Origin: an uncultured Clostridia bacterium
GTDB lineage: Bacteria; Bacillota; Clostridia; Oscillospirales; Acutalibacteraceae
Assembly (NCBI GenBank): GCA_937892525.1
Contig: CALAEV010000005.1
Span: 1-64,000 of the forward strand
Direction: 5' to 3'
DNA: 64,000 bases
Positions 1-6,949 of this stretch are shown here, piece by piece. How positions within the stretch are numbered: the stretch's first letter is position 1; every line of letters starts with the position of its first letter. Both the position numbers and the translations under genes were made by a program. Under the pieces are notes generated by a model. The model did not search any database. It was not told the DNA's origin and saw only the letters and a program-made list of their open reading frames with translations.

Positions 1-773
1 ACAACTGCTGTAAGGATTGTTGTTGAACCTGTTGGAACAGGAACTCTCTGTGCAGCACCGATAAGTTTGCCGTTGAGTTCAGGAATAACAAGACCGATAG
101 CTTTAGCAGCACCTGTTGAGTTAGGAACGATGTTAGCAGCACCAGCACGTGCTCTTCTCATGTCGCCCTTTCTGTGAGGACCGTCGAGAATCATCTGGTC
201 GCCTGTGTAAGCGTGGATTGTAGCCATGATACCACTCTGGATTGGAGCGAAATCGTTAAGAGCCTTTGCCATAGGAGCAAGGCAGTTTGTTGTGCAAGAT
301 GCAGCTGAAATAATTGTGTCATCAGCTGTAAGTGTGCCTTCGTTTACTGAGTAAACGATTGTTTTAAGGTCGTTACCTGCAGGAGCAGAAATAACAACTT
401 TCTTTGCACCAGCGTCGATATGAGCCTGGCTCTTTGCTTTTGAGCAATAGAAACCTGTGCATTCAAGAACTACGTCAACACCGATTTCACCCCATGGGAG
501 TTCAGCAGCGTTAGCCATAGCATAAATTTTAAGAGTTTTACCGTCAACTGTGATTGTACCTGCTTCGTCGTCAGCTTCAACTGTGTGAAGACCTTCGCCG
601 ATTCTTCCACAGTAACCGCCCTGAGCTGTGTCGTACTTAAGAAGAGTAGCAAGCATTGATGGTTTTGTGAGGTCGTTGATAGCAACAACATCATAACCTT
701 CTGCGCCGAACATCTGTCTGAAAGCAAGACGTCCGATACGGCCGAAACCGTTAATAGCAACTTTAACTGACAT
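1..773 (-). CDS. gap: Glyceraldehyde-3-phosphate dehydrogenase (3' end outside window)
   Basis: NAD-dependent glycolytic enzyme oxidising glyceraldehyde 3-phosphate to 1,3-bisphosphoglycerate in the cytoplasm. The first 257 codons are present and the gene runs off the left edge. The N-terminus has the Rossmann motif INGFGRIGRLAFR, and the catalytic motif SAASCTTNCLAP places the nucleophile Cys near residue 153. HAYTGDQMILDGPHRKGDMR and RARAGAANIVPNSTGAAKA also match the family. The ATG lies 8 nt after GGAGG on the minus strand. The gene stands alone behind a candidate promoter, as expected for a highly expressed glycolytic gene. Identification is near certain. Confidence 0.97.
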   Translation of the reverse strand, partial: MSVKVAINGFGRIGRLAFRQMFGAEGYDVVAINDLTKPSMLATLLKYDTAQGGYCGRIGEGLHTVEADDEAGTITVDGKTLKIYAMANAAELPWGEIGVDVVLECTGFYCSKAKSQAHIDAGAKKVVISAPAGNDLKTIVYSVNEGTLTADDTIISAASCTTNCLAPMAKALNDFAPIQSGIMATIHAYTGDQMILDGPHRKGDMRRARAGAANIVPNSTGAAKAIGLVIPELNGKLIGAAQRVPVPTGSTTILTAV

Positions 774-832
774 TTTGAATTCCTCCAAATAAAATATTTA
801 CATTTATTAGTATGCATATTATTGCGTATATT

Positions 833-861
833 ATTTTATATCTTTTTCAGTAAATATGCAA
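833..861 (-). promoter_or_regulatory. Candidate sigma-A promoter of gap
   Basis: On the minus strand, TTGCAT (856-861) and TAAAAT (833-838) are separated by 17 bp, about 60 nt before the gap start. The -35 box keeps only TTG of the consensus, so this is a moderate call. A full TTGACA further upstream has no -10 at the right distance. Confidence 0.45.
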
Positions 862-970
862 GTCTATTTTTGAAATTTTTGGTATTTTGTGAACTTTTTG
901 TCAAACTGTTCAAAAATCTGTGAATATTACGCCAAAATGGGTATAAAATTTATAGTATGGGGGTGTAAAA

Positions 971-1606
971 ATGCACTTAAACTGCACAAATCCTTGTAAA
1001 AATCAACAGCGCGAACAGTTGCAAGTACTATTTGACCAATGTTTTTTGAATGGCGATAAATCAGGACTTCGAGAGCAATACAAAATCTTACGACAAATTG
1101 AGCTTAATCACAATGTTAATTACGATAACGAAATTATAGATATTTCATCACTTGCCCAAAGCATTTCTGTTGCTTGTGATGTTCTTATCTATGAAACAGG
1201 CGTTTCTGTTATTTATTGTGGCAATAAAACATCACCAGCATTTTGCAATCAAAGATATTTCACAAAAGCACTACTTAACCTTATTTCAAACGCTTATCTT
1301 TACGGTTGTGAAAATCTTATAACCGTTAAAACTATTGAAATGACCGATTTTATTCGTGTTGAGGTGCAGAGTAGTGGTGCATTCATAAATAGTAGTATGG
1401 GAAAAGGACTTTCTTTCGTCCGTAATATCTGCAAAAACGCAAATGGCAGATTTTTTATTAAACAATCCCCCACTAACACTCGTGCAGTAATGATTTTTGA
1501 AAAATCAAGAAATTATAAAGAGTTTAATAATATTGATTTTTACTCACTTATAAACGACAGACTTTCCCCTGTTTATATTGAAATGTTTGGAATGGAATAT
1601 CATTAA
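971..1606 (+). CDS. Orphan histidine-kinase-like ATPase domain protein
   Basis: A 211-residue cytoplasmic protein without membrane segments. Residues about 90-170 resemble the HATPase_c fold of sensor kinases: an N-box (ALLNLISNAYLYG) followed by a G2-like motif (GKGLSFVRNICKNANG). The G1 box is degenerate (QSSGAF instead of DxGxG), and I see no phospho-accepting histidine region in the N-terminal 90 residues. No response regulator is adjacent. It could be a stripped histidine kinase, an anti-sigma-factor-like kinase or a non-catalytic ATP-binding protein. A GGGGGTG sequence 5 nt before the ATG supports the start. The family call is fair; the function is unknown. Confidence 0.75.
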   Translation: MHLNCTNPCKNQQREQLQVLFDQCFLNGDKSGLREQYKILRQIELNHNVNYDNEIIDISSLAQSISVACDVLIYETGVSVIYCGNKTSPAFCNQRYFTKALLNLISNAYLYGCENLITVKTIEMTDFIRVEVQSSGAFINSSMGKGLSFVRNICKNANGRFFIKQSPTNTRAVMIFEKSRNYKEFNNIDFYSLINDRLSPVYIEMFGMEYH

Positions 1607-1851
1607 AATGCAAAACGCAGAGTGCAAAGTGCAAAATGCAAAGTGTCGAGAACTGCGTTGCGATTATATTACCCTCCCTCATTGAGGGAGGTGGCAACGC
1701 GTAAGCGTTGACGGAGGGAGTTTGTAGTTGTTTATATTACTCCCTCAGTCTCGCTATCGCTCGACAGCTCATTACTCGCCTGCCGGCTCAGACAGTGCTT
1801 CTACTTCGTAGAGGTGTCCGCCGGACACCCGCACCCTCTAAGAGGGAGCGA
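1607..1851. repeat. Intergenic palindrome-rich repeat
   Basis: This gene-free stretch begins with near-tandem 7-mers (TGCAAAA/TGCAAAG, 1613-1643). A chain of different short palindromes follows: CCTCCCTCattGAGGGAGG, AACGCgtaaGCGTT, CTACttcGTAG, GGTGTCCgccGGACACC and CCCTCTaaGAGGG. There is no ORF or transposase. Related pieces occur at 11259-11336 (CTCCCTC palindrome) and 36901-36927 (TGCAAAG words), so it looks like a dispersed non-coding element. The remainder of the gap up to 1900 shows nothing I recognise. Confidence 0.7.
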
Positions 1852-1900
1852 AAAAGACATATATAAATCAATTCGACAAACTCAAATTTGTTTATCTTAT

Positions 1901-1934
1901 AAAAAGTAAAGGACAGACTTTTTCAGTCTGTCCT
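1901..1934 (-). terminator. Rho-independent terminator of ilvE
   Basis: A perfect 10-bp inverted repeat, AGGACAGACT (1910-1919) and AGTCTGTCCT (1925-1934), with a 5-nt loop. It is followed on the minus strand by TTACTTTTT and lies 10 nt after the ilvE stop. Confidence 0.85.
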
Positions 1935-1944
1935 CGATTCTTTA

Positions 1945-3009
1945 TTAATCAACTTTTACTGTCCAACCGTATGTATCTTCAATTTTTCCGTACTGAATAC
2001 CTGTAAGGGTATCGTAAAGTCTTTGTGTAAGTTCACCGATTTCAAAATTGTTGATTTCAACAACATCATCTTTATAACGAAGTGAGCCAACAGGTGAAAT
2101 TACTGCTGCCGTTCCTGTACCAAATACTTCTTCAAGAGTACCGTTTTTGCCTGCTTCCATAACCGTATCAATAGCAAGCTTGCCTTCGTTCACTTTATAG
2201 CCCCAGCTCTTGAGAACTTCAATACAACTCATTCTTGTAATACCTGGAAGAACTGTACCTGATGTTGCTGCTGTATAAATCTCACCATTAAGCTTGAACA
2301 TAATGTTCATAGCGCCAACTTCTTCAACATACTTTCTTTCAACACCGTCAAGCCAGAGTACCTGTGAATAACCAAGTTTATGTGCTTTTTCACCTGCTGC
2401 CATTGATGCTGCGTAGTTACCACCACATTTAATAGAACCTGTACCACCTGGGCAAGCACGAACAAATTCTTCTTCAACATAAATCTTAACAGGGTTAAGA
2501 CCTTCTGCATAATATGCACCTGATGGTGAGCAGATAATGATAAACTGATAACTTGCTGATGCTTTAACGCCAAGAACAGGTTCAGTTGCGATTGTAAATG
2601 GACGAATGTAAAGACTTGTATCAGGTTCTGATGGCACCCAATCTTTATCAACTGAAACAAGCGCTTTAACTGCATCTACGAAATCTGCAACAGGGATTTG
2701 CGGAATACAAAGTCTGTCGTGTGTTGACTGCATTCTTTCTGCATTTTTATCAGGACGGAAAAGCTGAACGCTACCGTCTGCAAGGCGATATGCTTTAAGT
2801 CCTTCAAAACATTCCTGAGCATAGTGGAAAACAAGTGCAGATGGGTCGAGCACTACAGGCTGATATGGTACAACTCTTGCGTCATGCCAACCTTGTCCCT
2901 CATCATAATCCATAATAAACATATGGTCTGTGAAAATATGACCGAAGCCAAGGTTTTTCCAATCAGGTTTCTGTTTTGGTGTTGTTGTTTTCTGAATTTT
3001 GATTTGCAT
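1945..3009 (-). CDS. ilvE: Branched-chain amino acid aminotransferase
   Basis: PLP enzyme interconverting Leu/Ile/Val and their 2-oxo acids, fold-type IV. It is of the longer (about 350-residue) class: FHYAQECFEGLKAYR near residue 70, the PLP lysine in GSIKCGGNYAAS (about Lys194), then EEVGAMNIMF and SGTVLPGITR. A TTG at 3024 is in frame, but GGAG lies 9 nt before the ATG at 3009 and directly on top of other options, so 3009 is preferred (354 aa). It lies 29 nt downstream of the nucleotide-sugar dehydratase gene and probably shares its promoter. A terminator follows. Confidence 0.96.
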   Translation of the reverse strand: MQIKIQKTTTPKQKPDWKNLGFGHIFTDHMFIMDYDEGQGWHDARVVPYQPVVLDPSALVFHYAQECFEGLKAYRLADGSVQLFRPDKNAERMQSTHDRLCIPQIPVADFVDAVKALVSVDKDWVPSEPDTSLYIRPFTIATEPVLGVKASASYQFIIICSPSGAYYAEGLNPVKIYVEEEFVRACPGGTGSIKCGGNYAASMAAGEKAHKLGYSQVLWLDGVERKYVEEVGAMNIMFKLNGEIYTAATSGTVLPGITRMSCIEVLKSWGYKVNEGKLAIDTVMEAGKNGTLEEVFGTGTAAVISPVGSLRYKDDVVEINNFEIGELTQRLYDTLTGIQYGKIEDTYGWTVKVD

Positions 3010-3038
3010 TTGCGACATCTCCAATATGTGAAAATAAA

Positions 3039-4907
3039 TTATTTGTTTTTGTAATTAGGAACAAGGCGTTTAAGATAATCGCGAACCTCGTCAGGCTTCA
3101 AGTCTGCGATGGCTTTAATATCTTTTTCAAGTTGTTCATCATCAATTGCCAATGGCTTTGTAACGAAAATTTTGTCATTACCTGTTTTTTGTCTTTCGTC
3201 AAGTTCTTCTTCCATTGAAAGTTCTTCGTAAAGTTTTTCGCCAGGACGAAGCCCTGTAAACTGAATTTCAATATCTTTATATGGTTCAAAGCCTGATAGT
3301 CTAATAAGATTTTCTGCAAGAGATACTATTTTTACAGGCTCACCCATATCAAGAACAAAAATTTCGCCACCCTTTGCAAGACCACCTGCTTGTACAACAA
3401 GCTGACTTGCTTCAGGAATAGTCATAAAGTAACGTGTGATATCTGGGTGAGTAACAGTAATTGGTCCACCCTGTTCAAGTTGTTCCTTAAAAATTGGAAT
3501 AACGCTACCATTTGAGCCAAGAACATTACCAAAACGAACTGCTGCAAATTTTGTACCCTTTGTAATCTTACTGAAATGCTGAACAACAAGTTCGCACACA
3601 CGCTTTGTTGCACCCATAACATTTGTAGGGTTAACTGCTTTGTCCGTTGAAAGAAGAACAAAGTTTTTTACGCCATATTCATTTGCACAGAATGCAGTAT
3701 TATATGTACCTAAGATATTATTCTTAACGGCTTCGTAAGGGCTATCTTCCATAAGTGGCACGTGCTTATGTGCAGCAGCGTGGAACACTGATGAAGGGTT
3801 AAACTCTTCAAAAATTTCACGAAGTCTTGCTAAATCACGAACTGAGCCTATACGGATTTCAATTTGTGGCGCACCACAGTATTTTCTATCAAGTGAGTTT
3901 TTAAGAGTAAATGCGTTATTTTCATAAATATCAAAAATAACAATTTTTTCTGGTTGATATTTTGCAATCTGTCGGCAAAGCTCACTACCGATTGAGCCAC
4001 CACCACCAGTAACAAGCACTGTTTCACCTGTAACATACTTACAAACATCAGGGTCAAGCTTAATTTCAGGACGTGAAAGTAAGTCAAGAACATCAACTTT
4101 ACGGATTTTATCTGTATAAGATTTGTTTGGTCCACCAAGCTCGTCAATATTAGGTGCAGTTTTAAGGTTACAGCCTGTTGCCATTGCAATTTCAAGAATT
4201 TCGCGTTTACGCTGAGCTGAAGCTGATGGGATACAATAAATAATCTCGTTTACATCATAAAGTTTAACGAGAGAAGGAATATCATTAATTCCACCTGCAA
4301 CAGGAATACCACGAATTCTGAGTTTTTGTTTTTTGTCATCGTCATCAACAATAACAACAGGAGAACCGAATTTGTAACCTGAAATACTCATTTCGTAAAG
4401 AACAGAGTTCGCCATGTCACCTGCGCCAATAATCATAATACGCTTATTGGCCACTCCACGACGACGATTTTTATCAGAACGCATTGCACGATATACTTTA
4501 TAGAATGTTCTTGAACCTGCACAGAAGCAACAAATAAGCAAAAACGTATCAACATATGCAATAAAAGGCAAACAGTTAATACCAAAAACATAGCCTGACT
4601 TCATAAAAATATAGTCAATTATAAAGCAAAGTGCAGTACCTAATCCGGCGCAAAGAACTGTATTTGTAAGCTCATAAAACCCCATGTATTTCCAAAGATT
4701 TTTATAAAGCTTTCTTACAAGGAAAAGACCTATATAAACTAATGTTACATAAGGGATTCGCACAACAAGTCGCATAAAATACTCATATGGTAAATTAAAG
4801 TGACAGTGAAGAAACACTGAAAGAAAATATGAGCCATTAACTATTAAAATATCAAATGCAATCATCAATAATTGCTGTAATCTTGAACGGGTAAAAAACT
4901 TCTTCAA
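3039..4907 (-). CDS. Membrane nucleotide-sugar 4,6-dehydratase, CapD/PglF/WbpM type
   Basis: Polysaccharide-biosynthesis dehydratase/epimerase acting on UDP-GlcNAc-type substrates at the membrane. Four N-terminal membrane segments (about residues 13-132) precede a first Rossmann domain (IMIIGAGDMAN, about 158). The catalytic SDR domain follows, with NAD motif TGGGGSIGSE near 300 and STDKAVNPTNVMGATK near 420-435. There Met replaces the usual SDR Tyr, as in the WbpM group. The exact sugar product cannot be told. The start is the TTG at 4907 behind GAGGTG with 6-nt spacing. An upstream in-frame ATG at 4940 lies at or before the predicted transcription start, so it is unlikely to be used. ilvE follows after 29 nt. 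Confidence 0.92.
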   Translation of the reverse strand: MKKFFTRSRLQQLLMIAFDILIVNGSYFLSVFLHCHFNLPYEYFMRLVVRIPYVTLVYIGLFLVRKLYKNLWKYMGFYELTNTVLCAGLGTALCFIIDYIFMKSGYVFGINCLPFIAYVDTFLLICCFCAGSRTFYKVYRAMRSDKNRRRGVANKRIMIIGAGDMANSVLYEMSISGYKFGSPVVIVDDDDKKQKLRIRGIPVAGGINDIPSLVKLYDVNEIIYCIPSASAQRKREILEIAMATGCNLKTAPNIDELGGPNKSYTDKIRKVDVLDLLSRPEIKLDPDVCKYVTGETVLVTGGGGSIGSELCRQIAKYQPEKIVIFDIYENNAFTLKNSLDRKYCGAPQIEIRIGSVRDLARLREIFEEFNPSSVFHAAAHKHVPLMEDSPYEAVKNNILGTYNTAFCANEYGVKNFVLLSTDKAVNPTNVMGATKRVCELVVQHFSKITKGTKFAAVRFGNVLGSNGSVIPIFKEQLEQGGPITVTHPDITRYFMTIPEASQLVVQAGGLAKGGEIFVLDMGEPVKIVSLAENLIRLSGFEPYKDIEIQFTGLRPGEKLYEELSMEEELDERQKTGNDKIFVTKPLAIDDEQLEKDIKAIADLKPDEVRDYLKRLVPNYKNK

Positions 4908-4943
4908 AAATTTCACCTCATTAAAAGTCATTCTTAACATAGT

Positions 4944-4972
4944 ATTTTACTCTCATTTGCGAGCGTTGTCAA
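4944..4972 (-). promoter_or_regulatory. Sigma-A promoter of the dehydratase-ilvE unit
   Basis: TTGACA (4967-4972) and TAAAAT (4944-4949) on the minus strand with a 17-bp spacer. The predicted transcript begins near 4937, which decides the downstream TTG start at 4907. Confidence 0.8.
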
Positions 4973-5019
4973 CGGAAAGTGTCACCTATTTGCGTATAAT
5001 TTTATTGTTTTACTTTACA

Positions 5020-5048
5020 TTTACACCGTTGAATGTTAAAATTATACT
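5020..5048 (+). promoter_or_regulatory. Sigma-A promoter of the 5.0-8.8 kb plus-strand group
   Basis: TTTACA (5020-5025) and TATACT (5043-5048) with a 17-bp spacer. The predicted start lies close to the GGGAGG ribosome site, giving a short leader. Confidence 0.7.
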
Positions 5049-5071
5049 GATTAAGTATGGGAGGAACAAAT

Positions 5072-5389
5072 ATGATTGGTTTAGGCAGATGGACAGGCAC
5101 TATTGAAACTTCAATGATTAGTGGAAGTGCCATTGTTGAGATTACTGACAACAACGGCGAATATGCGTTTTCTGTTGAAACTGATTCTATTAAAACTATC
5201 CCAAACTTTACAGTTTATGACATTGTTGAAAAAGACAACACGTTAAGTGGTAAAGCAGATATTGAAATTATGGGCAAAGTTTCTGTTCAGATTTTTGTGG
5301 AGTTTACAAGCGATACAACATTTAATGGATATATTAAAGTTCCTTTCTTTGGAAAATTTGAAATCAAGAATGGTAGAAAATTAGGATAA
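5072..5389 (+). CDS. Small uncharacterised cytoplasmic protein
   Basis: A 105-residue protein I do not recognise. It has no signal peptide, no membrane segment and no cysteine, and alternates hydrophobic and polar residues in a way that suggests an all-beta fold (for example GSAIVEITDNNGEYAFSVET). An ATG at 5057 is in frame, but GGGAGG sits 7 nt before the ATG at 5072, which is preferred. It is the first gene behind the promoter at 5020-5048 and is followed after 2 nt by an RNA methyltransferase, so it is co-transcribed. Confidence 0.8.
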   Translation: MIGLGRWTGTIETSMISGSAIVEITDNNGEYAFSVETDSIKTIPNFTVYDIVEKDNTLSGKADIEIMGKVSVQIFVEFTSDTTFNGYIKVPFFGKFEIKNGRKLG

Positions 5390-5391
5390 AT

Positions 5392-6543
5392 ATGAACAAA
5401 TCAAAACAAATTTGTCCCCACGCTAAAAAGTGTGGTGGGTGTCAGTTATTAAATCTTTCATACGAAGAACAATTAAAGCATAAACAAGTTAAAGCAATTC
5501 GTCTTTTGGGCAAATTCTGTCATGTTGAAGAAATTATTGGTATGGAAAATCCATATAATTATCGCAACAAGGCTCAATACGCTTTCGGTCGTGGTAGAAA
5601 CGGGCAGACAGTTGCAGGTATTTATCAATCATCAACTCATAAAATTGTCGATATTGAGACTTGTATGCTAACAGACCCAAAAGCTGATGAAATTGCAAAC
5701 ACCATAAAAAAACTTCTTAAAAGCTTTAAGTTAAAACCTTATGATGAAGTTACACGACAAGGCTTTTTGCGTCATGTACTTGTGAAAACTGCTTTCCGTA
5801 GTGGTGAAGTTATGGTAGTACTTGTTACGGCTACACCACAATTTCCGTCAAAGCGTTCATTTATAAATGCTCTTGTGGGCAGACACCCTGAAATCACAAC
5901 TATTGTGCAAAACATTAACAACAAATTTACAAGTATGGTTTTAGGCGATAAAAGTGAAGTTCTTTACGGCGACGGAAAAATCACAGAAGAACTTTGTGGG
6001 CTTAAATTCCGTATTTCGCCAAAAGCGTTTTATCAGATTAACCCTGTGCAAACTGAAGTTCTTTACAACAAAGCCCTTGAATATGCCGATTTTAAAGGCG
6101 ATGAGCGAATTATTGACGCTTACTGTGGCACAGGAACAATTGGTCTTATTGCAAGTAAAAATGTAAAGAGCGTTTTAGGTGTTGAAATCAACAAAGATGC
6201 AGTAAAAGATGCAAAAGAAAACGCTAAACTCAACGGTATTCATAATATCAAATTCTTTACTGCCGATGCAGGCAAATTTATGGTTGATTTGGCAAATAAT
6301 AACGAGCAAATTGACGCAGTAATTATGGACCCTGCTCGTGCCGGTAGTGATATTCCGTTTCTTTCATCACTCGTGAAGCTTAACCCCAAAAAAGTAGTTT
6401 ATGTTTCTTGCAATCCTGAAACACTTGCAAGGGATTTAATGTATTTAAGCAAAAATGGATACAAAGTCAGAAAAATTCAACCAGTGGATATGTTTTCACA
6501 CACCGACCATATTGAATGTGTGTGTTTAATAGAAAGGAAATAA
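5392..6543 (+). CDS. RNA (uracil-C5) methyltransferase, RumA family, lacking a TRAM domain
   Basis: SAM-dependent m5U methyltransferase of the RlmC/RlmD/TrmA superfamily. An N-terminal Fe-S cysteine set (CPHAKKCGGC, then a Cys near residue 91) is followed by the SAM-binding motif IDAYCGTGTIGL (about 240-251). The catalytic region has VSCNPETLARD (nucleophile Cys near 338), and the C-terminus has DMFSHTDHIE. The usual DPPRxG motif reads DPARAGSD. No TRAM RNA-binding domain is present, unlike the paralogue at 14008-15354. 23S rRNA is the likely target, but the nucleotide cannot be assigned. A 3-nt gap separates it from the next gene. Confidence 0.92.
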   Translation: MNKSKQICPHAKKCGGCQLLNLSYEEQLKHKQVKAIRLLGKFCHVEEIIGMENPYNYRNKAQYAFGRGRNGQTVAGIYQSSTHKIVDIETCMLTDPKADEIANTIKKLLKSFKLKPYDEVTRQGFLRHVLVKTAFRSGEVMVVLVTATPQFPSKRSFINALVGRHPEITTIVQNINNKFTSMVLGDKSEVLYGDGKITEELCGLKFRISPKAFYQINPVQTEVLYNKALEYADFKGDERIIDAYCGTGTIGLIASKNVKSVLGVEINKDAVKDAKENAKLNGIHNIKFFTADAGKFMVDLANNNEQIDAVIMDPARAGSDIPFLSSLVKLNPKKVVYVSCNPETLARDLMYLSKNGYKVRKIQPVDMFSHTDHIECVCLIERK

Positions 6544-6546
6544 ATT

Positions 6547-6948
6547 ATGGGACTTTTTAATATTTTCAAGAAAAAAGAGCCACTTACAGATGAGCAGATT
6601 AAGTGGAATTATTTATGGGAGTTGTGGTCACAGGAAGAAATTGGTGCACCTTATGATGCTCTTATGACCTATGACAGTGAAATCAACAACGGTGGTCACG
6701 CACAGTTTTTCTATAATGTTTCAAATTGTGGTGATTTAGCAAAAGCAGTTAAAAATCTTTGCGAAGTTTTACCAACAGATTTAAGTGAAAATCTTCAGAA
6801 AGCTTATGATGTTTTCTTGAAATCTGCCGAAGAAGAAAATGAAGAACTTGACAACATTCTCAGTGAATGCGACAATTTCTTTTATGATAATGAGCAACAA
6901 ATTCTTGATATTCTTAAAGAATATGCTAACACATTAGAGGTGTATTGA
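6547..6948 (+). CDS. DUF4375 (DMP19-like) domain protein
   Basis: A 133-residue acidic cytoplasmic protein. The motif EINNGGHAQFFYNVSN near residues 54-69 is typical of the DUF4375/DMP19 family, whose Neisseria member mimics DNA. The strongly acidic C-terminus (EEENEELDNILSECDNF) fits that shape. Family members often follow unrelated genes, and the role here is unknown. It is packed between the methyltransferase (3 nt) and the beta-galactosidase (1 nt), so it is operonic. Confidence 0.8.
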   Translation: MGLFNIFKKKEPLTDEQIKWNYLWELWSQEEIGAPYDALMTYDSEINNGGHAQFFYNVSNCGDLAKAVKNLCEVLPTDLSENLQKAYDVFLKSAEEENEELDNILSECDNFFYDNEQQILDILKEYANTLEVY

Positions 6949-6949
6949 T

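Noticed and set aside
470..817. 115-residue minus-strand reading frame
   Set aside because: It lies in another frame of the gap gene, which is read continuously from 773 with all family motifs.
1607..1851. Insertion sequence
   Set aside because: No transposase ORF or terminal inverted repeats around a gene; only short palindromes.
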